Part shown: positions 51,865 to 63,580 of the stretch, in pieces
Layout of the letters: every line of letters begins with the position of its first letter
Numbering within the stretch: the stretch's first letter is position 1
Assembly: GCF_022539315.1 (NCBI RefSeq)
Contig: NC_066343.1
Span: 46,945,378-47,009,377, forward strand
Length of the DNA: 64,000 nt
Reading direction: 5' to 3'
From: Serinus canaria
Taxonomy: Eukaryota; Chordata; Aves; Passeriformes; Fringillidae
Position numbers and translations under genes: made by a program
The notes under the pieces: generated by a model
The model's database searches: none
Seen by the model: only the letters and a program-made list of their open reading frames with translations
Told to the model about the DNA's origin: nothing

Positions 51865-53150
51865 TTTCTAATGTTTGTAGCTTTATAGAAACTATGCTAG
51901 ATTTAGCTTTTTGGAAATTAATTCCTTCCGCATGGGAAAAAAGTGAAGTGTGTCTGAAAAGGCTAACTGATATTTTGTGAATGGTCTGCTCTTTCATCAC
52001 TGGGAAAATCCAAAGGCTACACATTGCTATGTTTTGCTAGGTACAGCTTAACCTTAATTTTAAGGAGTAAGTACTAGAATAGAAATTTGGCTAATGGCCT
52101 AGAGTCTCAGTTACAGTTGTAAATGCATAGTACCTTAATGGAGAGTATTTTACACCTTAACATTTTCTTGTGTTTTATGCTGAATTAAGGACAAGGAGGT
52201 CTGTGAAAATGTGAGGTTTAACTTCTCTTGAAGCTGAAAAACAGGTGACTGTGTTGCAGGTAGTTGCCTTCCACTGCTGAGGAAGTGTCAACCTGATCCT
52301 TCTTCATTCTTTCTGATCTCATTAAGTATCCTTGTGTGACAGAAGTAAAGCCATGCAAAATAGTGTGTTTGTGAGAAGCCAAATAGTACAGGGTATGCCC
52401 GGCAGAACTTCTGTGTCTGACATCTGCCTCTTCCTTGAAATCATGAATAGGTATCCAAGACAAGCATCCATCCAGCTTGTTATATCTTACAACTTGAAGT
52501 TTGTGCTTAGACTCCTGCTGAAGCTGAACAGGAAAATGTTGCATGCCTTGCAGATGACAAAGGCATGCAGGCTCTTTGCCATATAGCAGTTGAATCTTAA
52601 GAAGCTCAGCATAGTGTTTTATTTATACTTAAGGGCTATCTGACTCAGATTTATTTACAAAAAAGTAAAGCCATCAGGTTTCAATTGTCTGCTGTGAATG
52701 AGGAAGATGTCTATTGCTGTTACATTGCATGATTTTCAAATGTGCAGCAGCAGACTGGAGTAGCTGTTGAAATAACCTCTGTTAAACACCATCCTACAGC
52801 TTTACTAGTAGTAGAGAAAAAAGAAGGAACTTAGCTGTAGCTTCGTCTGACATATTCTCACCATTATATCTTAAAGTTAGTGGAATATGAGTATATAAGA
52901 ATGTAACAATTAAAAACAAAATATGTACTGGATATAGTTTGCCTGGCTTGGCTAAATAGTTACATAACTGGCATCTCTGCTGCTTACAGTGTCTGGAAGT
53001 TTTCATTTATGCTCTTCTATTATGTCATAGTATTAAGTATAGGTTATTATTCCTTGAATTAAAAAGAGGAATTAAAAAAAGAAAAAAAAAAAAAAAAAGA
53101 GGTGTATATGTGACTTTCTAAACATGATATTCCAGAAATAGTGTTGTTGG

Positions 53151-53173
53151 ATCTCATATCTACAATATGAGAT
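53151..53173. repeat. Perfect 9-bp inverted repeat
   Basis: ATCTCATAT (53151-53159) pairs with ATATGAGAT (53165-53173) across CTACA. This is a small hairpin with no known role. Confidence 0.75.
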
Positions 53174-54061
53174 AAAAACTGCTAACACTGGAATGAATTT
53201 TAAACTAACTGGTTGATCAATTAGTTTCAAAATTAAAAATTTTTAGTTACTGTTTCATGTAAACAAACTCATAGTCCTAATGGAAAACTGCATTTGTGGA
53301 AAGGTGGGGGGGGAAGGTTTATAGCAAGGTACAGGAGTGGGAAGATGGGAGCAGAAAAATCTGTGATTTAGAAACAAGATAATTGAGAAGGAAGATGTGA
53401 GGATTGTTAGAGACACAGTCTTGGTTGACACAGTAAGAGTGACAGGAACTGTGGAAGGACAAACCGATGGGGAGAAAAGCAGTGAAATTTTGTTCTGCAT
53501 AGCCTGAGAATTAATCTAGGTTTCATGAGATCAACATTTCTTTGTTTTATAAGAAATAGTCTCTAAACTGAGTAGAATAGTGGTTGGCTGTCTTATGTTT
53601 TCAGCAGACATAACAGCTTTAGTGATTACAGGTTTCTTTATGCTGCTGCTGCTCCTACATATCCGTGGAAGTGGGCAGATAACTTGGAATTTGTATAAAG
53701 ACATATTATACTGTAGAATTCCTTTTTCTAATAGGAATTAAAAAAACAACTTTGTGAAGATTTCTGTGTTTTTACTTAGTGGGAAATGCTAGAATCAAAG
53801 ATATTCTTGTAACTTTCTATTTCCTTGTATGGGTGCAAGATAATGCAATTACATGGGCTTTCTTTCCTTGGCCATCTGCCAGGCTTCAGGCTCAGGCTCT
53901 TTGCTGTAAGCCCTTTGCGTTTTTCATTCTTCATTGAAGTTGTACAATGAATAGATCAGGGAATTGTGGAAAGTAAAAGCTTAGGAGGGTCTGGAAGGAT
54001 GACAGTGCTATAGAGTACAGAGACATCAGGCAGGTTGTTAAGCAGAAAGTAGAAAGTAATC

Positions 54062-55093
54062 ACTGGTTGTACTAGGTAAAGGTTTTTGGTAGAAGGGGGC
54101 CACAGAGGTGGTTTCTGTGAGAGTCTCTTTGAAGTTTCCCCCATGTTCAACAAAGCCAATGCCAGATGACAGCAGGATGGACCTGCTGTTGGCCAAAGGC
54201 AAGCCCATCAGTAATGGTGGTTGGGCCTCTGGGATAACAGATTTAAGAAGGGGAATTAAGTGGCCATGTTGTGGCAATTGCAGGCAGAAAAGCACAAGGA
54301 GTGGGAGGGAATATATGAGAGAAACAGCCCTGCATATACCCAGGTCAGTGGGGAAGGAGGACGAGGAGGTGGTCCAGGCACCAGAGCAGGTTCCCCTGCA
54401 GTCCGTGGTGAGGACCATGGCAAGGCAGCGGTGCCCCTGCAGCCCCTGATGAAGCAGATGGATACAGCCCTTGAAGGACCACATGGTGGAGCAGGTGGAT
54501 GTGCCCAAAGAAGGCGGCAGCTCTGTGAGAAGCTGCTGCTGCAGCCAGGGTTTGCTGACTGGACTTGTGACCCTGTGTGGAATCCATGCTGTCTTACTCT
54601 TTTCCTGAAGGTTTCCTTACTTTTTTTCAGTCCTCCGTTGGAAGGAATGTGTTGAAGAAGTTCATGGAGGACTGCTGCCTGTGGGAGGGACCCTACACTG
54701 GGAGCAGGGGTGGAGGGTGAGGAGAAGGGAGTGGCAGAGACAAGGTGTCATCACTCAGGTGAACTCAGAACAAAGCCCCACTTTCTCTCTGTGATGCTCA
54801 AGGGCAGGAGGGAGAGAAAAACAAAAATGAAGTTGAGCCCAGGAAAAAGGGAGAGGTCAGGGAAAGGTTTATTTCTCATTAATGTACTGTCTTTGATTGG
54901 TAATAAATACATTAATTTCTCTGAGTTTCTCTCAGTCTGAATTGTCTGTGACAGTACCTGGTGAATGATCTCCCTGTCCTTCTTTTGACCTGTGTGTCTT
55001 TTGGTATATTTTCTCTCCACCCCATAGGCTGGGGAGGGGAGTGATGGAGGTATTGGTCTGCACCTGACACCCAGGCAGGGTCAACCCACTGCT
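54062..55093 (+). mobile_element. Long solo ERV LTR (~1.03 kb), songbird type
   Basis: This is a G/C-richer block with the order of a well-known songbird LTR. Near the 5' end it reads 'GTTGTACTAGGT...GGTTTTTGGTAG', then 'CCCATGTTCAACAAAGCCAATGCCAG'. It continues with 'AAGCCCATCAGTAATGGTGGTTGGGCCTCTGGGATAACA', a G-rich series of diverged ~60-bp units (54350-54700), and a poly(A) signal in 'GATTGGTAATAAATAC' (54896-54911). The end is 'GGCAGGGTCAACCCACTGC' at about 55093. Both ends are set by family wording and are good to about 10 bases. No clean target duplication and no internal retroviral genes were found. Overlapping open frames on both strands (up to 156 codons) are by-products of G/C content. 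Confidence 0.8.
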
Positions 55094-55654
55094 GACTAGG
55101 TCTTTGACCATATATTTGTCACTATATGGCTCTATTGAAATACACAATGTCTTCATGAACAAGATCAATTTTTGCGACTACAGTTTAACTGTAGCCTAAA
55201 TAAATATTTGACATCAGCCATATAATATGTTATAGGCTTTTCAGGAGTGAAGGAGCTGAATGGCAGTCATTAAATATTTAAACTTTTAAATAGTAGCTTT
55301 TGGGATTCTTCATGTTACAATTTGAGCAAAAAAATTGGAAGTTCAGAAGTGTGCCAATCTGTATGGATGCGGGCTGCTATCCTGACAGAAGTACAAAAAT
55401 GCAGATTCATGAAACCAATGACATTTATCATTATGTAGCTTAGCTTGTTTGTATCTCTTTTACAGCTCCAGAAAGTGAATGTCTCATTGTATACTACAGT
55501 AGATTGATATTTTATAGCAGAAGGAGAACTGAAGTCTCAACTGCTGTAAGTTATCAATGGCAGATTTAATGTATTGGATGGGGTGTTTATTTCACTAGAA
55601 AACAGAATCTGGAGTGATCTGAATCTTGAGTATGTAAGAAAAGCTTTCTAGTAG

Positions 55655-55995
55655 ATATGAATCATAGAGTGGTTGAGATTTGAAGGGACTTTGAATGACT
55701 TATAGTTCAGAACCCTTTGCAGTGGACATGGATGCCTTCCATGTGGACCAGGTTGCTCAAAGGCCCACCCACACTGGCTGTGAACACTTCTAGGGATGGG
55801 TTCAGTGCCTCACAGCTCTCACAGAGAGAATTTTTCTCTTATGTCCAATTTAAATTTACCCTCGTTCAGTATAAAACCTTCAACCTTGTCCTGTCACTGT
55901 TGGTAAGAGTACCTCTCCCTCTTTCTTTTAAGACCCCTTAAGTTACTGGAAGGCTGTAATAAGAGCTCCCCAGAACCTTCTCCATGCTGAACATC
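55655..55995 (-). mobile_element. CR1 LINE 3' end (- strand)
   Basis: It opens on the + strand with 'GAATCATAGAGTGGTTGAGATTTGAAGGGAC', the inverted CR1 end. It continues with 'CCAGGTTGCTCAAAGGCCCACCCACACTGG', 'TTCTAGGGATGGG' and 'CCTTGTCCTGTCACTG', reaching 'CCATGCTGAACATCC' near 55993. It is non-coding 3' UTR and the very end of ORF2. Confidence 0.93.
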
Positions 55996-56089
55996 CTAGT
56001 CTCAGGCTTTAATATGAGACTGATAATTTGGGTATCTGCTGGCTGTGATCCCATATTTCCTGAACTGAAACAAGACATTGAATTTCAGT

Positions 56090-56094
56090 TACAC
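56090..56094. repeat. Target-site duplication, left copy (TACAC)
   Basis: This is identical to 56736-56740, immediately outside the LTR ends. Confidence 0.8.
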
Positions 56095-56735
56095 TGTCCT
56101 GGCTTAGGGCTAATTTGGAAGGAAACTTCTACAGGGGTTCCTCTTGAAAACTGATTCAAGTGGCCCCTCCCCCTTCTGGCTGGGGAAAATATTTCCTTGG
56201 AGAAAAGTGGAAAAAACCTGTTTATTTAACATACAAAGTATTCATGAGCATAAAAAGAATAAAAAATATTAAACAATAAAACATATCACTGTTCTGAAGA
56301 GATGGCAAATTCAGAAAGTCCTTTTTGTGGGGTGTAGCTCAGCTTGCTCAGTCTCTCATCAGCCCCTGGTGGAATATGCTGTGTCCCAGGCCCCAGTGGG
56401 CCACAGGTGTGAGCTCCTGATGCTCTTCTGGGTTTTCAGCCCAGAGCAGGGCCAATCAGTTCCAAGAAAAACTGAAAAGCAACAGTCTGGGGAACTTCTC
56501 TGCCTCAGCTAGCTAAAAAACTAACCAAAACTAAAGGAGAGTTCTCTCCCACTCAGACAACACTCACCAAGAGAGAAAGCTGCAACTCTTATCTTTATGT
56601 TTTTGAATACAACCACCTCAGACATTCCACCACTTTTCCTTTTGCCTCCTTCACTCTCAGATCTGGTTTTAGGGGTGCAAAACTTATTTCTGGGCTAAAC
56701 AGATGAACAGGGATACAATTCAGCATCTTGGGACA
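56095..56735. mobile_element. Solo LTR of an ERVL-like element with intact target duplication
   Basis: The 641-bp block starts TGTCCTGGCTTAGGGC and ends CTTGGGACA, giving the terminal inverted pair TGTCC/GGACA. It is flanked by the exact 5-bp duplication TACAC (56090-56094 and 56736-56740). Five-base duplications are usual for ERVL-class insertions. Internal phrases such as 'GATGGCAAATTCAGAAAGTCC' and 'GTGAGCTCCTGATGCTCTTCTGGG' match songbird LTRs that I recall. The orientation is unclear: AATAAA-like motifs occur around 56250-56280 on + and in the T-rich 56221-56230 on -. No internal genes remain, so it arose by LTR-LTR recombination. Confidence 0.85.
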
Positions 56736-56740
56736 TACAC
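56736..56740. repeat. Target-site duplication, right copy (TACAC)
   Basis: This is identical to 56090-56094. The intact match indicates insertion at this place without later rearrangement of the flanks. Confidence 0.8.
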
Positions 56741-58084
56741 TCAGTGGGCAAAATGAAAATAAAGAGTAATTCAACCCCAAAGTGTGAGGGTTGAATCAGT
56801 TTCCTGATTGAGGAAGTATTTTATGTTGATGGTTACAACTTGAAGCCATAAGATGTATTTACTGTAAGCTCTCAGTTTCTCACTTGGCTGAAATATGCTC
56901 TTTTCTTAATAAATTAGATCACTGATTACCTTTCAGGATATTTTCTGTAATTTTAATATCTGTGAGTCAGCGCAGAGTTGCTTGTGAGAGTCAAGCTGAT
57001 AAACTTTCTCCTATAACAGATGTAATTCTCCAGTAATTACAAACCAGAGTGCAGAGATAGTGACTTCTTTCTTATGTATTTTGTTTTAGAGGCCGTTTCA
57101 CAGGTTCTGTAAACCTGCATTGCAGGCTATTAAGAAAGATAAAAGTTCATTTTCCATAGTTATCTGCAAAGAGACTTACAGATCTTTCCTTCAGCTGCGT
57201 TTTGGGCTGCTAAAAACTCAACAATTATTAGACAATTAGTAGGAAAAATGAGTAGAATTCATTTCAATGCCATTCCTGCAGACTATAACTCTCTCGTATT
57301 TTCAGTGTATTGTGTTAAGTTGGACAATAGTCAGCTGTTAGGACTTATCTTATACGCAGATTGCAAACATTTTAGGAGGTAAGATTAAGATTTAAAGCAT
57401 TCTTGGAGGAAGATTATCCTGTCTGGTTTGCTGGATATAGCAAAGTCAGGTCCAGTTTAATGAGGGTGATAAAGGTTCTACAAATACTAAATAAAGCTGA
57501 TAAAAATAAATTACTTATTATTTTGTCATGTAATTCCTGTTCATCATTGTTTACCCACTCATTAGCTTTATTTCACTGGAATTTTCCTTGATTTCTTCCA
57601 AGATTACAGAGAGACTAACAGACCTGGAAGAAGTTGATCATGCCAATAATAAATAGAGAAACTTAAGGCCCACTACCAGTGTAGCCTAAATATTTACAAG
57701 GAGGTTTGAAACATAGAGGCATGATGAAGTGCTACAAAGAATTTCATTCGATACATATGGAGATTTTTTATATAAGGACACACAGATACATACTTGGCAT
57801 CAGATTTTCTTTCATTGCTACAACCAACTTCGCTCTCTCTCTCCTATATCTTGCCATTCAAAAATGCTGAACTCTAAACAAACAGTATATGAATTTGAAA
57901 TGTTTATATCTCTCTCTCTCTTCTCCTTGTAGTTGTTACCTTATGAATACAACTCTGTAATTTAGTTATGATTAAGAGAAAATTAATTAGCAACTGCAGG
58001 TAATGAAATAAGAATAAAGATTAGGATAAATAGGTACCTATTTTCTACTTGCTGAATTACATATACTTCTGGAATAAAATTTCA
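56741..58084. other. Intron stretch, possible conserved non-coding DNA
   Basis: No repeat or exon is recognised. The part 56860-57260 is low in simple repeats and contains several TAATTA/ATTA-type homeodomain core motifs and a TGAGTCAGC AP-1/MARE-like motif (56965-56973). This is only a weak hint of regulatory sequence. Confidence 0.35.
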
Positions 58085-58380
58085 GAATTATTCTCTTCTC
58101 TCTGGTGACCAGTGACAGGACCTGAGGCAACAACATGAACTTGTGTCAGGGAGATTTAGGCTGGATATTACGAAAAGGTTCTTCACCCAGAGGGTGTTTG
58201 AGCACTGGAACAGGCTCCCCAGGGAAGTGGTCACAGCACCAAGCCTGACAGAGTTCAAGGAGAGTTTGGACAATGTTCTCAGACACATGGTGTGGGTCTT
58301 GGGACTGTCCAGTTCAAGACCACAATTGGACTTGATGATTTTTGTGAGTCACTTTCAACTACGGTGTTCTGTAATTCTAT
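58085..58380 (+). mobile_element. CR1 LINE 3' end
   Basis: It begins 'TCTCTGGTGACCAGTGACAGGACCTGAGGCAACA', then 'TTGTGTCAGGGAGATTTAGGCTGGATATTA', 'TTCTTCACCCAGAGGGTG' and 'GAGCACTGGAACAGGCTCCCCAGGGAAGTGGTC'. It ends 'GTGTTCTGTAATTCTATG'. It is little diverged, with a 66-codon frame on one strand that is not a gene. Confidence 0.95.
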
Positions 58381-60997
58381 GAAAAGAAATTCTGTTCTCA
58401 TACTTTCTGAGCAAAACCAATATCCAGTCTTTTATTTAATAAATTGATTTTAAATTATTTTGAAGAAATTTTTATCAGAAACTCAAACATATTTATATTT
58501 TTATCTGCACAATTCAAGCACAATATGTGAATTAGTTAATTAGAAACACAGGTTTGTTTTTGTCTCATGGGAGAACTCCCATTTACTTACTAACTTTTTG
58601 TGCAGTGTAGTGTGAGTGCCTGTCACCCAAATAATTAGTTCATAACCTGTGGAATGCATCCCGTACACTGTGTTGTGGCCACTTGATTTGGTGAGTCTTT
58701 GTTTGAGTACAGGTAAGTAGTATCAGTCTATCTGTCCAACTTTGAAACAGTCATCTGGTGCATAAGGAGCTAAGTTTGCAAATTTTTTATTTTTGGAAGC
58801 TGTGTAACTAGGGTAAGCATGCATACAGTGCTGTGTAACCTGATCACAGTACTGCATGCATGCTTCTCAACTTGAATCTGAAAATAATGGACCACACCTC
58901 CAACTTACATAAATTTAAGCATTATCACTGTTACTGCTGATTATCGAGCAGCTTACATTAGTGAAGGAATTAGGCTGCTCATTTAAGAAATAAGAACAGT
59001 TTACCTGTTCATATTTTCATATTTCCCTCCAGAAAGGGAAAATTTTACCTAATTAGAGACATGTTATGGGTAATCTCTTGAACCAAACATAGCATCAATT
59101 AATGACTTAGGTGACCTTCTAATTAAGTAGAAAAATAATATTTTTAAAACAGTCAAGTCTTCAAGGATTGTCTAACTCTAATGATCTTTCACAGAAATTT
59201 AGTTGTGTTAGAAACCTAGTCAAGTTTGGTAGCAATGTGGCAGTTCAAGAAAAAAGCTGTTCTCCAAGATCTCTACTTGAGTTAATACTACTGGGCCATA
59301 TATTAGACAATCTTCATTTTGTGAACATAACTGAAAAAAATCTTTATAAACTTTGTAGGTCCTTTGTCTTGAAAAGCAGTACTAGTACTGGAGTCCTTCA
59401 TGGCCATACAAAGTCTAGCTATATGGTCAAATGGCTGACTCTGTTTAGGAATACGAGGCAGCAGGTTTTCTTTGGCACCATTATTTCACTGTTCTGATCT
59501 AAAGCAAAATTCACTGAATTTTCACAGCATGTAAAGAACCTAATACCTCCGTTCTTAAAAAAAGCAGTTAAAAATGGAAAGGAAAATCCATAATGGGTTT
59601 AATCATCTGTGTGAAGTATCCAGGGTGGAATTTATTTCAATACTCTGGGTGTTTTTACATCATTCTCTTAAGCACTCAGTTCTATGGTGGCCTTTTTAAA
59701 CATTCATCTGATCTTGGGAGTAAGATAGCTGCTCCTAGAAGTAAATGTCTGGACGTTGGAGGTAGCTGTATGACTTTTTAATATGTTCTTCATTGTTCAC
59801 TCGCACAAAACTATGCACACCTGCTTGACTTTTCATTGTCCTTTTGTTTCTTTCAGAAAAGAGGTTAATTTATTCAGTCCTGAAAGGTCACAGTGAATCA
59901 GAATGTGGGAGAGAACATCAGTATTTTCAAATAGCAATGATGCAGACATTTGGCTCTGACTCTGCAGTGCAAGATCCAATATTTTTTCTATTTGCAGTGT
60001 TTGGCAATTAAAATTACTTTGTCATAGGGATCCTGCCTTTTATAATGCTTTAGCCGTTGAACTAATTTCATACTCCTTTGCTATGGTGCAGAGGAATCAC
60101 CTGTAAACAAGATAAGGAAGGCATTGAGGGCATGGTGGAAGCATTGACTGGGAAACGATCAGAAAGCTTAAGAAATAAGCCCTTACTTCGATCAGAAAGG
60201 ACTTAAATTCTCAGATCTGAGAGAACAGGGGAGGCTCAAGATATGTATCGGATAAAAAACTCAGTTCCACTTGAAAGAAGAAAATGTGCTGGTGGGTTGA
60301 AAAAGAAATTTGACATTCAAGTGTTACAGGAGATTTGAACTTGGAGGTCACCAGTATGTAAAGACTTACACACCTATATGAAACATCTTTTTGATAGTCA
60401 CAAAACAAACATCTTTGTAATGGATTGCAGAAAGCACCGGAGCTAAGTGTAATGGAGTATGGATTGGTAGAGGTTTTTCGGTGAGAAATTACAAGGAATT
60501 TGGAAGTTTGTTGTTGGATAGTTGTGTCAGTTCTGAGGTTGAACATAGTTGTGACTGTATAGATAGATATGCTCTGGCTGCCTTAACCATTAGGCAGACA
60601 GCATAGCCTGATTGTCTGCAAGATCCGTGTAGTTTTTTGCCTGCTTGAGGGATCTGTGGCTAGCAGTTAATTGTATTGCCTTACCTTAATTAAAACTGAC
60701 TACAACATGTGTATATGACTGTAATTACAAGATTTACTGCAGTATGGGTAAACTCAAAGGTGAGGGATGCTTTTGACACTATTTAAAGTTTTGGGTTTTT
60801 TTTCTGCTGTTATAAATATACACATTTGCTTTATGCTCTCAAATGCAAAAGCAGTCTTTCAGTCGTTCATATTTTCTGGTACTGGTTGTTTGGGTTTTTT
60901 TTTTTGCTACATTCAGTCATATAGTCAGCCTTATAAGTTCTGATTTTTTTACATGACTAGTAATCTGTAAACTTGGTCTGAAAGCATGATTATTTCC
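58381..60997. other. Intron stretch with no firm feature
   Basis: This is AT-rich sequence. A dense cluster of TAATTA/TTAATGA-type motifs lies at 59045-59130. Open frames of about 110 codons (59168-59497 +, and 60211-60546 -) have no recognised domain. The first begins with TTG, not ATG. Confidence 0.45.
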
Positions 60998-61076
60998 TTG
61001 AAAAAACAGCAATTCTTAACTACAGAAGGTGAAGACATACTTCACCTTCTGTAGTTAAGAATTGCTGTTTTTTCAA
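60998..61076. repeat. Perfect 37-bp inverted repeat with 5-nt loop
   Basis: The left arm 60998-61034 (starts TTGAAAAAACAGC, ends AGAAGGTGAAG) is the exact reverse complement of the right arm 61040-61076, around the loop ACATA. All 37 positions pair, and the symmetry stops abruptly at both outer ends. As RNA this would form an uninterrupted 37-bp stem, longer and more perfect than a typical microRNA precursor. The absence of any mismatch suggests a recent origin, for instance by template-switch fold-back replication, or an assembly or library artefact. It lies inside the inferred intron. Confidence 0.97.
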
Positions 61077-63580
61077 ATTAGGTTACCTCTAGATTTTTTT
61101 TCTGTATTTCTTTCTTATGAATTTATAACAAAATAATTCCCTAGTAACCTAGTCTTGTATACACTATATTAATTTCCTCATTCTTTTTATCTCCATCTCC
61201 GGGCATATAGCTTTTTAGTCTCTTAGGAAAGAGCAGTTGGAAACATCCTACTACTCTTGTCCTAGTAACAGGGAACAACTTCAGAGAAGCTACTACATCC
61301 AGTAAGTAAGAACCTTAAAAATAAACAGAAAACACAGATCATTTTGTTTGTAGCTTTTGATACCAGGTAGAATGTCACAGGTTGGAGGTCCTTGACCAAT
61401 GGAAGCTCCTTCACTGGGAAGAGTGAAAACTCTGCTTGTTTTAACTCTACCCAGCAGATATGTTCCTGTACACCCATGCACAACTAATTATATAATCACA
61501 ACAAAAGACTTTTATATACAGTGTTGTTATTCTGCAGACTGATACAAAAGTTAAGCATGTTCTATCAGCTTACTGTACGGCTGTCTGTTGAGGAGGAAGA
61601 AAGCACACAAAGGTTCAAATCTATTATTCTTAATCAATAAAAGTGTTGTGTTGCTGGGGTTAAGGCCAAACACATTTAAAAATACCTCTGGGTACTTCAG
61701 AGGGCTTATTTTCATCTCTGTCAATAATAATTTTATATCAATTCTTTTCCCCACCTTTCTTTTGTTTTGGTACAGTATATTGTGTTACAGTATATTGTTG
61801 CTATTGCACTGAGAAGTTAAGAGTAATGAAACCAAAACCTTCCAAGATTTTTTTTTTCTGGAGTTTTTTGAAAGCTATCTGCCTTTAAAAGAGGATTTGT
61901 TTTACAAGAGCAAGCATAAAAGTCTAACTTCTCAATATTTATTGCTAACTCTAATTAGAATTTTTTCCAGTTGTGTGTGCCAGCTTATGACACAGTAAGA
62001 TGCCAAATTATTGAACAACCAGAAGCTGCTTTTCTAAAGGCATTCAGTGAACGAACAATACATGTAGTAATTGATTCTTGTGATTTATGAACAATACAGT
62101 AATTCATTCAAGAGGGTTTACTATTATTTTATGAGAGGCATTGCATGTTAAAGAACATAAAGTTTAAATTACAACTTTCTAGACAGCTCTTGGGAGCAAG
62201 CAACTTTTATATACACTGAAATCTAAGTTTTCAAACATTCTTAATTTTCTACTAAAGGTATGTGACTGACTGGCATTATGGTAATATGTAACGATTTTAT
62301 TTTACTTAAATTTTTTCTTCAGTAGACCTGAGATTCATCTTGCCTTAGGTTATCCTTTTGCCCTGTTTGACTGTTAATTTCTGCTTCTCTTTTGCTTTTA
62401 TCTTCTTTTTTTTCATTCATGAAATGAGCTTTTTTTATCTTGTCTCTTATTCCTGCCTTTCCACAGACTAATTTATTTTATATTTGCTTATTTGAGGCCA
62501 GTTATTTTGTGTTCTGTTTGGTGCCCTGCTGTATTTGTTGCATCCCCAACTTTAGTAATCTAACCTCATATGAATTTTTATCATTTATCATTTTTATTTT
62601 GTTGTGAGAAGTTAATTTCTAGTTATCTTTTTATATCCGGAAAAAAAAAATCAGAGAAAAAATCAGAAGAAAAAAATTAGATTTTGAAACAATGCAGATT
62701 ATCTTCTACCTTTTGTAATCTTTCTGTAAGCAGATAGTAGCTCTTATGATGGAGTGCAATGATTGATCACTTGATATGTTCTACATTTTGAATAGGCCAT
62801 TTAGATTAAGACATACAGAAATTTGAATCCGTTGACAGCAAACCAAGGTTCTCAATTCTCTTAATGAAAAAACAGTCAGTCACTTTCAAGTATACTTTCA
62901 AGAGATTGCTGAAGCTTGATGTGGAAAATACAGTTTCCTTAATCTCTAATTTCTGAACATGCATATTAGATCTAAACACATGTATACATATTTACTGTTA
63001 TCTAGATGAATATTTTAAGTGATTGCTGCAATTAACAAGATTTCTTAATTAAAGCATTCAATTCTATTATTTAAGTGGACACACACAATATTCATCTTAT
63101 ACCACTGAATTTTAATTATGATGCAGAATGATACATTTTGCAGAAGTAATTTATTGTCATTTGTAGAAGTACATACCTCTTAGTGTACTCCTTGGAGTAC
63201 ATACTTGTTAGAATCAAAATGAGCAGTTCTTACTCAATACACTTGTGCAACATGAGCTCATTTCCTTAGAGAAAAGAGTGCTAATTAAACCAACAATTTG
63301 CAATACTGATATGCAGAGGACTGCAGTTTTCCAATAATAAGTTTTTCAAATAGCTACCGATTTCTACTGACGCTTCAAATTTAGATTTGAGTGTGGTTTG
63401 TTTGTTCATTTTTGTCTTCTTTGCCCTGATGGAAGTGTCACCCGTGTAGTTAGCAGGTAGGACTTAAACTGGAACATTTCATTCAATGCATGAGCACAAA
63501 TCCCTGCACAAATTTTGTAAATACAGTAGCAGTAACAACTGTAATGCTCCTCCCTATGTTTTCCAACATAATCTAAGTAG
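61077..63580. other. Intron stretch with no firm feature
   Basis: This is AT-rich sequence with a short direct repeat (ACAGTATATTGT twice at 61772-61798) and small imperfect palindromes near 63183. No exon or transposon is recognised. Confidence 0.5.

Larger units (their letters stand above)
48338..54061. other. Intron stretch: simple repeats, no gene
   Basis: Apart from the AAAT run at 50903-50924, the TTA microsatellite at 51754-51864, an A-run at 53074-53100 and a 9-bp hairpin at 53151-53173, nothing is recognised. Open frames of 84-112 codons exist on both strands (for example 52218-52586 and 51101-51439) but show no domain or splice support. Confidence 0.45.

Noticed and set aside
51671..51871. 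Open frame with a long poly-leucine run
   Set aside because: It is simply the TTA microsatellite read in one frame.
54038..54655. Overlapping open frames of 113-156 codons on both strands
   Set aside because: They lie in the G/C-rich LTR, where stop codons are rare. LTRs do not encode proteins, and no retroviral domain is visible.
59168..59497. 109-codon open frame
   Set aside because: It begins at TTG rather than ATG, has no splice-site support and no recognised domain.
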